Shown here piece by piece: positions 22,994 to 35,489 of a stretch of DNA of 64,000 nucleotides; the stretch's first letter is position 1; each line of letters opens with the position of its first letter. Made by a program: the position numbers and the translations under genes. The stretch comes from Carnegiea gigantea (lineage: Eukaryota > Streptophyta > Magnoliopsida > Caryophyllales > Cactaceae), in assembly GCA_029747015.1 (NCBI GenBank), contig JAKOGI010002214.1, positions 62,001 to 126,000 of the forward strand. The letters run 5' to 3'. The notes beneath the pieces were generated by a model that was not told where the DNA came from, made no database searches, and saw only the letters and a program-made list of their open reading frames with translations.

Positions 22994-24312
22994 GGCACCA
23001 ACCAAGAGACAAAGGAGCACCAAAGAGGTTGGTTCTTCAAGTCAAGCACCACATCAACCTCAAAGGGCATCCCGAACTGCGCGTGCTATAGGTAACATTC
23101 CTCACCCCATTGGTTTAATGCATCCTGATTATGTTGCTAGATATAATTGCTTGAATGAACATCTGGTTGTAGCAACTAGATATTATGATGAGAATTTGTT
23201 AGCCTGATTGGGATTGTTGGATGATATTTATTGGTTGTTTGCCAGGTGGTATGGGATACTTTTTAGAACTTAAAAAGCATACACATAGGGACCTGGCCCT
23301 AGAATTTCTTAGTACACTCCATATCGAGGTCACTAGAGGCCTCAATGTCAAGCCGGATATATATAATTTTATTTGCAGGGACAATTGTATGAACTAAACT
23401 TAGGTACCTTCAACAGTATTTTCGATTTTCCACCTAGCATGGACTTATCGCACTGTCAAATCCCCTGCGAATTCAACCCGAATGCATTTTGGAGTGAACT
23501 TTCGGGAAGTGTTAGGTACAGTACCAGTTCATCAAAATGTACACATATTAGAAACTCCTGTATTAGAGTAGCTCAGTGTATTTTGGCTTGTACTTTGTTT
23601 GCTCGGGACGATACTCTGAATTTCCTAAGACTTTCTGAGTTGTACTTTTTGTCTTATATGCTTGATGGAGACTAACTTGACCCAGGTTCATTTTTAGCTA
23701 GACAATTATGTAGTATTGCTGTTAGCACTAAAGGTAGGATAATCATTGGTTGTATTATAACTACTATTGCTAGATTCTTGGAAATTGAGCCCAACCCTTG
23801 GGATAGAGTTTCCAGGTCTGAGCGGCTTAATCAAACTGCTTTTGAGATTATGAACTTCTGTAAAGTTGAGGCTGGCTGTTTGTGTTGCATTTACCCAGGG
23901 GACCGACTTTTGCACCTTCCCAATGTTGATCGCATCACCCTTCTTCACCGAGGTAACCTTTATTGAATACCTGGTGATAACGAGGGTGTTCGACCTGCAT
24001 CGCACAAACCAACCCCTCGATCTAGTCAAGTCGGACCTAGTTCTTCCTCTCAACCACCCCCACCTGACTATTCTGACCTCCAAGATACCCTTAGGTCTAT
24101 TCTAGAGGAGCAAGTTTCCCTCCGAGAGTTTGTTGCTTCTGAGAGCGTTGCTCTTCGGGGCTTTGTCCAAGAGCACCACGATGAGATTTGTGGGTTGTTT
24201 GCTTCTCAGACCTAATATTTCCATGACTATAGGGCATATATAGAGACCTGGAGGGATTCCCATATCTCCTGTGGCCAACTACCCTATCCTCCTCCACCTT
24301 CTCCTCTCTAAT
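22994..24312 (+). pseudogene. Athila ORF (env-position ORF), degraded
   Basis: Starts at ATG 22994 after a leader, with MAPTKRQRSTKEVGSSSQAP, a basic Ser-rich N-terminus common to Athila second ORFs. The next frame stops at 23205. Further recognisable pieces are at 23373-23675 (FNSIFDFPPSMDLSHCQIP, FWSELSG) and about 23700-23960. The C-terminal part, to about 24312, has LREFVASESVALRGFVQEHH and a proline-rich end. The family occupies the env position; its function is not established. An apparent upstream ATG at 22779 would add a hydrophobic stretch translated from the leader and is not preferred. Confidence 0.7.
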
Positions 24313-26108
24313 CTTGTTTTATGTGCTTCTCCCCTTCCTTTTTTCTATTATGTGCCCACATTGAGGGCAACGTGTGATTCAAGCATGGGGAATTAGTCAT
24401 TATATTTGGCATCTGATGCTTGGTTCTATTTGGTGTGTTTGTGCTTTGTATATGTTTTTAGTGATAGTTTTTATGGTTTTTGATGGTTTTAGTTTTGTTT
24501 AGTAGTGTATTTAGTTTTCTTTGCATTCTAGGTTGCATTTCCTTTTTTGTAGCTTCTTTTGCATTTTAGTTCGCATTTTTTGTAGGAGCATGCATAAAGG
24601 GAAAAAAAAAACACAAAGGAACAAGAAAAAAATCCTTCGATGATGATCTCTATGGATTTGATAGCTTTCTTTGGTTTAGTTTGATACTTTGATCGCCCAA
24701 ATTTTGTATAAAAGTTTGCGAATACATTTTCGAAATGAATTCCATGTTTTGACCACATGTTGGATGCGAGTTGATTTACTCCATGAGTCTTTACAAGATT
24801 TTGGCATGTGTTTAGTAGTAAGTTAGCTTTGTCTTTGATAGAAGTCCTTTGAGCCTTTAAAGACTGTTTATCAAATTAGTCTCATATTTCTTTCATGTGT
24901 GACTCTTCCTTGACGTCAATTCTCTAGAACTTGCTTTGATTCTCATTCAAGATCACATTTCGCATATGCATTTAGGCAATATGATTGAGGCCATTTTTCT
25001 TTGATTTATTTGAAACCCACAGCCAAATAGCCACCCTGGTTGTGTATTGTACCATTTGTTAGCTCCTTTGAGCCTGTATCTATTTTTCTTGATTAAAACT
25101 CCCTATTATAACCCATGGCTGAATACTTGTCTTACCTTTAAGCCAAGACTAGAGGAGTGTTTCATTCTTATGCATCATAGGGCGTTAGTTAGATGGAATG
25201 ATATCTTGTGGTGTAATTTGATTGTTTGGTGCAGGGTTGTAAGATATTGACTAATCCCCTGTTTTATCTTATATAATTTAGAGAAGAGTTGGAATTTAAA
25301 GTTCGTTATGAATTTTCCCCCTTGGCTACCCTTTTTTTTAAAAAAATGATAAGTGCTTATGAAAAATTAAAAAACACGAGAAAACAATTCGAAAGCCAAA
25401 AAAAAAAGGAAATGAAAAAAAAAGAACGAAAAAATCGAAAGAAAGTGTTAGCTTTGGGGGGATCGTAAGATATTTGTGATTTTTGGACTCTGTCTCTTTT
25501 CAATTCGGGATTTAATTAGTTGACAAGTTGATATGGTTTAAGAAGGATGTAGTATGATGTGTTGGAATTGTTTAGCTCTTGGTCCATGGCTTCTAACTTC
25601 TCATTTCCAAAAATATTTATTCCCCTCTTACCTTTACCCTTAGCTCCGTTACAACCCTATTAAAGTCCTCATGATTCTCTAATGTGTGTGCATTTTTACT
25701 GATGGCGAATTTGAGAATCTTGTCAAGCTTATAGAAGATTTGCATCTAAGGTTGAGATTTGAGAGAACCTTCATAAATATATACATTTCAAACACATGAG
25801 TGCTGAATGCCATTTGACGATAGTGAGGTTCTACCGGCCTTATTTGTTTCACTTGTTTCATTTGTTGAATGACTGTATTTAACGATTTGGGGGAGATTGC
25901 TTTCAAGTTTGACATTGTGGTCTATAAAAAGTCTTTGAAAATTTCATTTCCTATTCTGTTTATTAATGATTTTTTTGGTATCTTTTTTGGCTACCTTTGG
26001 ATCGGTCTTGCCATTTGACTGTCTCCTATATCTATCCTAAGGAGGTTGTGTATACTTTTAATCTTTACATTGCTTGAGGACAACCAACAGTTTAAGCATG
26101 GAGGAGTT
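24313..26108 (+). other. Athila-type 3' untranslated region with PPT
   Basis: About 1.8 kb without coding support; includes A-rich tracts (24600-24640, 25380-25440) typical of Athila 3' regions. It ends with a purine-rich stretch GCATGGAGGAGTT just before the 3' LTR at 26109, which is the likely polypurine tract. Confidence 0.65.
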
Positions 26109-27381
26109 TGATAAGTGTCCAATATTTATATCATTTTAGGACTATTTTTGTTATTTTTAGGAGAATATTATGCTTTAAATTGTTATTTACTCTCTTATTC
26201 TCGATTTATGCTTGGGTATAGTTGTTTGATAGGTTTGCAGAATTTTTAGTCTTTTTACCCAACATTTGATCATAAATGACTGTATTTTGACATCCCCCAC
26301 GGGCAACAATGTTATGCCACGCTTGTAGAGCAAAGAATGAGCAAAATTTCGGTTCTAGCACAGGCCACAGTCAGCCTGTGGTGTCTCCTACGGTCCGTGA
26401 TAAGCTTGTAACTATTGCCTCTCGTTTTTCCTTACTTGTGCGGCTGAGATTAACCGAGTCTCTCTATAAAAGGCGACGTTTTGCAGCATTCTCAATCATT
26501 CCTAAGCAAAGCAAAAGCATAGAATAGCATAGATTAGGGCTTTAGTTTCTTTCTCAAATTTTGTAGTTTTAGTTTGGTTATTGTATTGGTGTGAGTCTTG
26601 AGTGTGAGAGTTTGTTCTTGAAGCGGTTTTGAAGCCCTTTGTTGAAGGTCATCTCATTCAATCCCCTTCTCGCTCAGATTTTGCCAACCATTGGTTAGTC
26701 TGTTAATCTTTTATCATGTCTGAATAGTTTTCTTTAGTCTAGGGATTTAGTAGTTTGTGGAAGTGTTGTTGGATCATGTTTTAATCTATACAACTGTACT
26801 TATTTTCATGATTGGTTTGATTTCCTTTTGTCAAGTGTTTGGATTGTTGTGAGTTGATTTTTAGCCCAAATTTGCTTGCACTGTTGAAACAATAGAGTGA
26901 AAAACTAAAAGGTGATATTTGGTTGTTGGACTACTTGATAAGATTTAACATAACTTCATCTCGAAAGAGAATTGGTATGTTAGAAGAGTTACAGAGTAAT
27001 TGAAGACGTTGAACTTGAATTAAGGCAAATTAGTTTGAAAGAATGACTTTTACTTAGTTTAGGTAAATTTAGTTGATTTCAAAAGTATAGACTGAGTTTG
27101 TGAAAAGATTACAATTTCTCGAATTTAACCAATTAGAAGAAAGCACATATTCATTATTTTCAATCCAATTTCTTTTCGCAACTACAAGAATTCCTTGACT
27201 TTTTTTTTCCCTTATTGATTTAGAAAAGTTTATTTACTATTGTTAAATCGAATCCACTTGAATTAGAATTTTACTTAGCACATTCTAATAGGTAAGATTC
27301 AGTAAGTTATATTAATCCCTGAAGAACGATATTTTTTATCTATACTATGACTACCCATGCACTTGCAGTGTTAGTTGATCA
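26109..27381 (+). repeat. Athila-type 3' LTR
   Basis: Begins TGATAAGTGTCC and ends GTTAGTTGATCA, followed by the target duplication GTAAG. Same length as the 5' LTR. The plus-strand ORF at 26309-26527 is non-coding LTR sequence. Confidence 0.9.
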
Positions 27382-29415
27382 GTAAGTTACACCGCCAGGA
27401 CTTCCAAGGAGTCCCTAAGGGTAAAGGATATAGTTTAAGGACTTAAGGAAATAAACACATAATGAACAAACAAACTGGTATATAGCGGCCTAATATTTAG
27501 CTTTTTCTTCTTGTGATTGTGCCAGTAGATAAGTGCAACCTGTATAAATTGAAGTAATGTACTAACTAGGAAATCTCCCAAGGAGATCTTGAGGGCAACG
27601 CACTTGAGCTTGTGATCCATGCAAGGTATCAATTACCTGCCGGCTTTAACTTTTCTGTAATTATAAAGAAAAGATAGGAAAGGTGGTTGTCCCATAAGAG
27701 GGTCAAACAGAGCCTTACTAGCAAGGTTTAGTTTATATGCATAGCCATAGCTGCATTTAATATTACATAAGCCTTACATGGCCCTTTAGCCAACAACCCA
27801 AAAAAAATGCATTCCAACACCGATACGTATACATTAGAATGACGATACAGCATATCATCACCAAAACATCTTTTAAGTATGCCTTCTTTACTCTATACAT
27901 TCCAGAAAATAGTAATAACTTACTGTAGACATGCACCTGGGAAAAGGAAATATGGAGGGGGCCAACCACTACTCAGTGGATGATCCAAGTTCCCAAAACC
28001 AACGTACCATATGCATATGGTCGAAATAAATTGCACAAAACAATAAAAATATAAACTTAGCTATGCATTTGTACGTTGCCTTTCAAAAACACAACCTAGT
28101 GCCAATTGTTAAAAATATAACTTGGAAGTATCCTTCAAGATTTGGGAAAAGGTATGGGGAAGAGATATATGAATCACTTATGCTTTTAAATAATTCCCAT
28201 TCGCTCACGCAAGGGATTAGATTTCACAGTCTCTTTTCTTTTTTCCAACCAAACCATGTTAACCATGTTAAATTTGGTTTAATACGTAGTCGTATCCTCT
28301 AGATGATTTAATAACCTAGTACTTCTAGATCCCGAGAAACTAATGAGTGCAAGAGTTACAACACCCCCTTCGGGGTCCTGAAGGTAATTACAGTCGCGTG
28401 ATTATCGCTGACTCTTTCGTACAAGGGTCTAGGTTCTCAAGTCATAACCCTTCCATACAAGGGCATAGGTTCCGAATTGATACTAGCTCTTCCGATACAG
28501 AATTGACCGTTTTGACAAACTGCAAATTCTTCTTAATTCTTTCAAATCCAAAATCAATAATCCATCATGTATTCATATCAAGTTCAGAATTCATTTTGAA
28601 GAGGGTTTTGGTTCAAAAAACAAAAAGGTACTCGTTTAGAAACAGACCCTTCTAATCATTCAAATATTGTTCTAAAGCCCTTGGACAGACACTGTTAGTT
28701 ATCAGACACGGTTAATTATCTTCATCCATGTTAATGAAATTATTTGGGCCATAGTTCGGACCCTAGCCCTCATTTCAAAAAACCCAAAATCCTTCCAAAA
28801 CTATACTCAAATCCAATCAAAATTCTTGCCCTTCCTAATAGCTAATGCCATTGAATTTTCGCTCACTGCCCCTAGGCTAATGTATTTTTCACTTGTCTTT
28901 GTTCCTTTTTTCTCCCTCCAATTCCCGACTTAGCATTTAATTTGTTTAACACTTCTTCTCTTTTTTTTCCACTTGGCCACTTACTTCCTTGTTCAAATTG
29001 TGACCCGCCCCCCACTATTCTTAGGGTTGGGGTCCTACCTAAAAGGTTATGGAATATTCCAATTCAGATCAAGTAGACCGCAGAGTTGAACCCTTCAATT
29101 TTGAATCTTTTCAGCCCAAAATATACAGAAATTATAAGCTCTCCCGCAGCAAGTAGAACTAGGCTACTTCCCAGGTCACTGGTTTGGTTCATTTCTGAGC
29201 CAGCCCATTGAACTTCCAAGCATCAGGTTTTGCGCTACCAAGACAACCATTTACTAGTTCAAATACACCCCCGTAGATACAACCTTTAGACCCTCTTTAT
29301 TTACGGTAGTTGACAGCCCCCAACCACAATAACCTCAATTCAGTAAAAACTGAATCAACATCACATAATATTCATGGTTCCAATTTATCTCAATCAATCC
29401 CCACAAAAATTGATT

Positions 29416-29483
<68 letters not shown>

Positions 29484-30258
29484 ATATATATATAATCTGA
29501 CTAGCCACTCTATTTATACAATTGCCCATAATCCCAACTCTTACAATTCTTAATTCTATTGTTTCTTCCCAGCACAAAGAACATTAACAAAAGTCTAATG
29601 AAACCCTTTCCTTGAACTGGACAATGAATTATGAACCGCAATAGATATTAACCAAAGGTTCACATGTATGCAATTTAGTGTTCAAGCAATTTCGAATTCA
29701 TGAATTTTATAGAGGAATTGAACCACCCACCTCTAAACTTGAGATTAGCGAAGTAGGAAGTTGAATCAGATGATTAGTTAGCATATTGGATGGTTTGAGT
29801 TTCAACAACCCTTCTTTTGATCTTCTTTTAGGGCTTGCATGTCTCCCCGTTAATTTTCTGCTTCCTCTATTCTCTTCCTCTAAGGTTTGGCGTGAACAAG
29901 AAGAGGCATTCCTCCCTTTTTTTTTTCCAGCCACAATGTCTTGGTGGGTAAAGGAAATAAACACATCCCCCGCCCCCACTCCTCCTCCTAAGGCCGCGCA
30001 CCCCCTTCTTATTTCCTAATCATCACCCTTTCTTTAGCTTAAATAAAGTGTCCCCCCTACCTTACATAAGTAACATAGCAACCTTCCCCCCTCTTGATCC
30101 TTTTTTTGGGGGTTTAAAATATATCTGGAGTGACCTTGATGCAATTGTTAGAAAATTTGCTTGAATTACCAGCTAGTAGAGTAAGAAAAATTTTGATCGA
30201 TGCTAGTTTAAGGAACACTAACCTAAGGGAACGCACCGAAAATAAACAATGGGCCTCA
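27382..30258 (-). repeat. 5' LTR of the Tekay-type element (main part)
   Basis: Continues from 18487-18511 across the Athila insertion, giving an LTR of about 2.9 kb. On the minus strand it starts TGAGGCCC at 30258 and ends GGACTATTACA at 18487. It aligns to the left LTR at 27486-28345 and about 29860-30258. The segment 28346-29860 (about 1.5 kb, with a TA microsatellite at 29419-29494) is absent from the left LTR. The short ORFs within are not genes. Confidence 0.8.
29419..29494. repeat. TA microsatellite inside the Tekay-type LTR
   Basis: Almost pure (AT)n of about 75 bp. It yields the Tyr-Ile repeat ORFs on both strands, which are artefacts. Confidence 0.9.
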
Positions 30259-30875
<617 letters not shown>

Positions 30876-30930
30876 CGTGCATGCACTCACACACACACAT
30901 TCATTAACTAACTAAACTAATTAATAACTA

Positions 30931-32401
30931 ATGTGATGTTTCATTTAATGTAATGCAATACAATGAACCTTGTAATGCAATCATGATTATATAGTTTGTA
31001 GTCTTCATGATTTCAAGATAATTGTTACTTGCAACATTAACTTAATTATTGGAAACACAATTACAAATTTGTTTGTATTATATGTTGTTTACGCACAACT
31101 AAACATGAATGTATTGAATGTATTCAAAATCTTTTTTTATTTTGAAAGTGAGATCATTTTTACACATGCAGCGATTACACTTCTTGTTAGAACAAAACTT
31201 TTTTAAATAAGATGAGAAAACATTATATCCTAGTTAAACCTGATCGATGGTCAGAGCCCCTCCCACCCCGCCCCAACCCTCCTCAAAAATGAGGGTCAAG
31301 GTCGGCTTTCTTCGTCTCCGGCATGCCTCGATACTCAAATTGAGAGTACCCGATAATAATGAGGGTCGTGCTCGATTAGAGATTTTGACCCTCACTCCCA
31401 ACCAGCTAATCCTCACTTTTTAAAAAAATTAAAATTTAATATGAAAGCAAAATAATTTGGGTTTCGTTTGTTCAAAATCTTTTTGCTTTCTACTTTCTTG
31501 TCTCCTCTTTGCCTCCCCGCCATTCGCCTCGTCAAATTTCACTGGTTCACAACCTTCTAACACTTCCTTTGATTTTTGAAATAGTTGTTTTAGTGAACTA
31601 AATGTTTTAATCGCTAAATTACACACCAAAGTGTTTGTAATTGCGATAAATTTCATTGAAACATTATACTATCGTTTGACCTTTTATTTATAGGATGTTT
31701 AATATTGAGCTTTATACTAAAAAAGAAACTTAGTGAAAAATCTCATTTTTCATATAGAAAAGGTTTGAGAGTCAAGTCTAACCTGTATCTATACTATGTA
31801 AGGTCAGGGTTATGGTCAAGGGTATGCCAAACCACATGAGGGTCGGATAGAGTTAGGGTCAAAAAAATTCCGTATGATAATCCTCATAACCCGACTCGGC
31901 CCTCAATTTGATCAAATCTAATATTAGTTGTTAATTTATAATTGAGATCGATCGGCCAAAATGCATCCACATCAGCATCCCACCTACCTCCAACTCCATG
32001 CATTATTTAACAATATGAAATCCTAGAATGTAGACCTTTTTGAACCAGACAAACAACTACAACCATGAGGACTGCCAATGGTCAGTGATCAAATTGTCGG
32101 TTGCCCAAGGGGTAGGGGGAAGGGAAAAGGTAAAGGAAGCATCAATCCCAGCTATCAAGTAAATAGTCAATTTTGTGTGGTAATTTTCCTTATACGTATA
32201 CATGGGAATTATACTAATGACTTTAAAGTAATGATTGGTTGAAGGTAAACAATGTTATAATGCAAACAAGTATGTAATTATGTTTTTATAATTTTGTTCA
32301 CTTGTAACAGAATATTGCAAATAACAACTATCTCGTAATTATGATTATCACAAACTTTGTAATCACATTTGTATTACATTACATTCAACCAAACATCACA
32401 T
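30931..32401. mobile_element. Non-autonomous DNA transposon with long terminal inverted repeats
   Basis: ATGTGATGTTT at 30931 is mirrored by AAACATCACAT at 32391-32401. Similarity continues inward for about 180 bp on each side (for example ATGTAATG-CAATACAA and its complement), with scattered mismatches. The 1.47-kb element has no coding capacity. The interior (31240-31950) contains GGGTC-rich runs similar to 41150-41290. I see no clear target duplication, so the superfamily is uncertain. Confidence 0.6.
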
Positions 32402-32818
32402 AAGGGGAAAGGGATAAGATGCTTTCATATTCTCATTGGTTTAAGGCTTCCTTTCCATTTAAGCATCTCCAAACCTTGCAATAGTCGGCTTAAAACTAAC
32501 GGCGCTTTTTTTTTGTTCCTTAGCTTCAAAGTTCCTTGCCTAATTCATTCCAATTGCAACTCACTTTTTCATTTAGTTGTTTATATTAGAAAAAGGAGGG
32601 TTGTGACTAATTATGAAAAAAACAAACTTTCCTTGATTCCTTGATTAAAGAACGAAAGAGATGATGCAACGTGGTAGTCCACTGCCCTAAAATCAAATTT
32701 GTCTCCATTAATTGTACACTGAAGACTTGTGAGCAATCGATCTCTAGGGATACACAACAACTTGTCCAATCGACATGCTGGACTGGACAATGTAAAGGAC
32801 CTCTAAGCCATTACCCAC
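32402..32818. other. Intergenic stretch, no feature seen
   Basis: AT-rich sequence with no coding or repeat signal that I can support. Confidence 0.4.
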
Positions 32819-33422
32819 TGTTGGGTTTCGTGGCCCAAAATCCAAGAAACGGCATGGTGGGACTGTGCTAGACGACATGAACGTGCCAGGCCGAAGAAGT
32901 GGAGCGTCAAAGGAGGCCAAAAAAATGGCACTGGAGTGCCATGTCATATGGCACAGTCGTGCCACCATGGCACAGGGTAACCGTGCCACGTGGCATGGTC
33001 GTGCCACGCTCAGTTCGGGCGCGGGTTTTTTCTGACAGCTAGGGTTTGCTTTGACGTGCAATCTTCTTGGTGGCTAGGGTTCTTCTCTAGGGGTAAAACT
33101 CTGGACTTCTAGATCCTATATATAGAGGCCTTGCCTATGATCTAAAATCATCCCTGAATCCCTAAACACATTGAGAGGTAGAGAGACTTTGAGATAAATT
33201 ACAAGAGAGATTGTAATTCTACTATTGGATCGAATTACTTGTTGTACTCCCCCTACTCATATAGTGGATTGATTGTGCTCGTCGCCATCCGTTATTTTTT
33301 TCCCGCATTGGGTTTCCACGTAAATCTTGTGTGTCATTACTTTGTTCTTATTATCGTTTTAAATTTCTGAATGTCTGTTTTATCCTATTGCTTCCGCTAT
33401 TTGTTTGCTCTAATTCCTAACA
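32819..33422 (+). repeat. Tork-like element 5' LTR
   Basis: Starts TGTTGGG, ends TTCCTAACA. Contains GC-rich palindromic blocks such as CGTGCCACGTGGCA (32974-32987). The TATA-like CTATATATAGAGG at 33116-33128 is conserved in the 3' LTR. Confidence 0.85.
33116..33128 (+). promoter_or_regulatory. TATA box of the Tork-like LTR
   Basis: CTATATATAGAGG, conserved at 35165-35177 in the 3' LTR, in the expected position about 300 bp into the LTR. Confidence 0.6.
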
Positions 33423-33447
33423 AGTGGTATCAGAGTTTTGGTTTAGG

Positions 33448-34645
33448 ATGTCAATTATGAAGGTTGGTATTCAGAAATTTGATGGGGAGATTAGTTTTAA
33501 TCTCTGGAAGGTGCAGATAAGAGCGGTTCTCATCCAGTATGGGTTGTGGAAGGTTCTTTCAGAACCTTATACGAAATTTGAGAAGATGACTAATTAACAA
33601 TGGGCAGCAGACCAAAAGAAGAGGCATGGATCGTTGACAGACGAGGAATGGGAGGAACTGGAGTTGAAGGCAGTTTCAGCCATGCAGTTGTGCTTGGCAC
33701 CATATGTCTTGCGAGAAGTGCTTGATAAGGCAATTGCGGTGGATCTATGGACTCGGCTGGAGGAACTCTACATGACGAAGAGTCTAGCCAACAAGATCCG
33801 TTTGAAGGAAAGGTTGTACACCTTTCATATGACTGAAGGTACCCTTGTTTAAAAACATCTGAATGAGTTTAACTTTATTCTTGTTGATTTGGAGAGTCTG
33901 GATGTAAAGATTGAGGATGAGGATAAAGTTATTCTACTTGTTGTGTCTCTACCCCCCTCCTATAAACACTTTAAGGAGATTATGCTATATAGTAATTCTG
34001 ATATTATATCGTTTGAGGATGTCAAGTCTAATCGGCCTGTCTAAGGAGAAATTTGACCACGATATCCATGCTGATCCGACTGAGGGATTAGTTGTTAGGG
34101 GTAGAACAACTGAGCAAAAGGAGAACGGTAATAGGAGTAAACACCCTTCTAAATCTAGAAATCCTCACGCTGGTAAGACCTGCAATTGCTGTGATAAATT
34201 GGGTCACATTGTTGCTAATTGTTGGCAACTGCAAAAGAAGAGGAAGAAAGAAGAAGATAATTCTTATGAGCCTGCTGAAACTTCGTTTGCTGAATCTGAT
34301 TCTGATAATGACGTTTTGTTTGCTAACTCTACTGAAAGGGGGAGTGATTCTGATTGGATTCTTGATTCTGGGTGTACCTATCATATGTGTCTTCACAAGG
34401 ATTGATTTTTAATATATGATTCAGTTGACTTAACTGTTGTTCACATGGGTAATAATGCCCAATGTAAAGTAACTGGAATTGGTACTGTTAAAATCAAGAC
34501 CCATGATGGTATTGTCAGGACCTTATTGAATGTTCATCACGTTCCTGACTTGAAGCGTAACCTCATCTCTTTAGGCACCCTTGAATCCAAGGGATGCAAA
34601 TATTCAGCTGAAGGTGGAGTTCTGATGGTCTCAAAGGGCAGTTAG
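33448..34645 (+). pseudogene. Tork-like gag and protease, degraded
   Basis: ATG at 33448 begins MSIMKVGIQKFDGEISFNLW, the Gag N-terminus of Tnt1/Tork-like elements. TAA stops at 33595-33597 and 33850-33852 interrupt the frame. After about 34035 the reading frame shifts, then encodes a zinc knuckle CNCCDKLGHIVANC (about 34181-34222) and the protease active site WILDSGCTYHMC (about 34356-34391), broken by TGA at 34403-34405. A further protease segment (VHHVPDLKRNLISLGTLESK) continues to about 34645. Confidence 0.8.
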
Positions 34646-34881
34646 ATTCTACTAAAGGGTTTGAGGTAAAGAGGTCTCTATGTTTTGTAGGCATCTACTA
34701 CGACAGGTTATATGAAGAAAGGTTCATATAAGTCATCTCCCAGAGTTAAGTTCAAGCACTGCTTGGACTTAATTGGCATTCCCAGTATTTGACCGCCCTT
34801 CCTTGGGGGGGCATCACCCTTCGGGGTACGATGACGTTGTTAGAGAGTTGGTGATTGGAGATTTTGGTCCAAGGTGGAGAT

Positions 34882-35489
34882 TGTTGGGTTTCGTGCCCCA
34901 AAATCCAAGAAACGGCACGGTGGGACCGTGCTAGACGATATGAACGTGTCAGGTCGAAGAAGCGGAGCATCGAAGGAGGGCAGAAAAATGGCACTGGAGT
35001 GCCGTGCCATGTGGCACGGTCGTGCCACCATAGCACGGGGTGACCGTGCCACGTGCGCTTAGTTCGGGCGCGGGTTTTTTCTGACAGCTAGGGTTTGCTT
35101 TGGTGTGCAGTCTTCTTAGCGGCTAGGGTTCTCCTCTAGGGGTAAAACTCTGGACTTCTAGACCCTATATATAGAGGCCTTGCCTAGGATCTAAAATTAT
35201 CCCTGAATCCCTAAACATATTGAGAGGTAGAGAGACTTTGAGAGAAATTACAAGAGAGGTTGTAATTCTGCTATTGGATCGAATCACTTATTGTGATTGT
35301 GATCATTTTGTACTCTCTTTATTCATATAGTGGATTGATTGTGTTCGTCGCTGTTCGTGGTTTTTTTCCTCGCATTGGGTTTCCACGTAAATCTTGTGTG
35401 TCATTGCTTTATTCTTGTTATCGTTTTAAATTTCTGAATATCTGTTTCATCCTATTGCTTCCGCTATTTGTTTGCTCTAATTCCTAACA
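34882..35489 (+). repeat. Tork-like element 3' LTR
   Basis: Starts TGTTGGG at 34882 after a purine-rich GGTGGAGAT; ends TTCCTAACA at 35489. Short ORFs inside occur equally in the 5' LTR and are not genes. Confidence 0.85.

Larger units (their letters stand above)
18512..27381 (+). mobile_element. Non-autonomous Athila-type Ty3/gypsy element, 8.87 kb
   Basis: LTRs at 18512-19784 and 26109-27381 (both 1273 bp, TGATAAGTG...GTTGATCA). The 5-bp target duplication is perfect: GTAAG at 18507-18511 and 27382-27386. The primer site resembles tRNA-Asp, as in Athila elements. Internal content is a degraded gag, a protease-like domain, and a second ORF of the Athila ORF type. No RT or integrase motifs are seen, and the space between protease and the second ORF (about 21960-22990) is too short for them. 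By eye the LTR starts differ by around 10%, so it is older than the Sirevirus. It lies inside the 5' LTR of the Tekay-type element. Confidence 0.9.
1..30258 (-). mobile_element. Tekay-type Ty3/gypsy chromovirus, split by two nested retrotransposons
   Basis: Minus-strand LTR retrotransposon running from an LTR ending at 30258 to an LTR cut by the window start. Read on the minus strand it gives 5' LTR (30258 to 18487), primer site (about 18482-18469), gag (about 17000-16200), protease (16085-15758, resuming at 4346), reverse transcriptase and RNase H (about 4070-2819), integrase (2645-2166), a chromodomain-like tail (about 1490-1340), polypurine tract (1297-1282) and 3' LTR (1281 to beyond 1). 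Domain order and the C-terminal chromodomain place it with chromoviruses, most like Tekay/Del. Removing the Sirevirus at 4352-15752 and the Athila element at 18512-27381 leaves about 10 kb in view. Every coding segment has stops or frameshifts, so it is the oldest element of the stack and inactive. Confidence 0.85.
32819..35489 (+). mobile_element. Non-autonomous Tork-like copia element with gag and protease only
   Basis: LTRs at 32819-33422 (604 bp) and 34882-35489 (608 bp), TGTTGGGTTTCG...TTCCTAACA, differing by roughly 5-7% by eye. The primer site TGGTATCAGAG at 33425-33435 is of initiator tRNA-Met type. Flanking CCCAC (32814-32818) and GCCAC (35490-35494) match at four of five positions, as an aged target duplication would. 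The 1.46-kb interior encodes gag, a zinc knuckle and protease, then goes straight into the end of the element; integrase, RT and RNase H are missing. It is non-autonomous or internally deleted. Confidence 0.85.

Noticed and set aside
1..30258. Endogenous caulimovirus instead of a gypsy element
   Set aside because: Integrase and chromodomain are present and no movement-protein region is seen; paired LTRs fit Ty3/gypsy.
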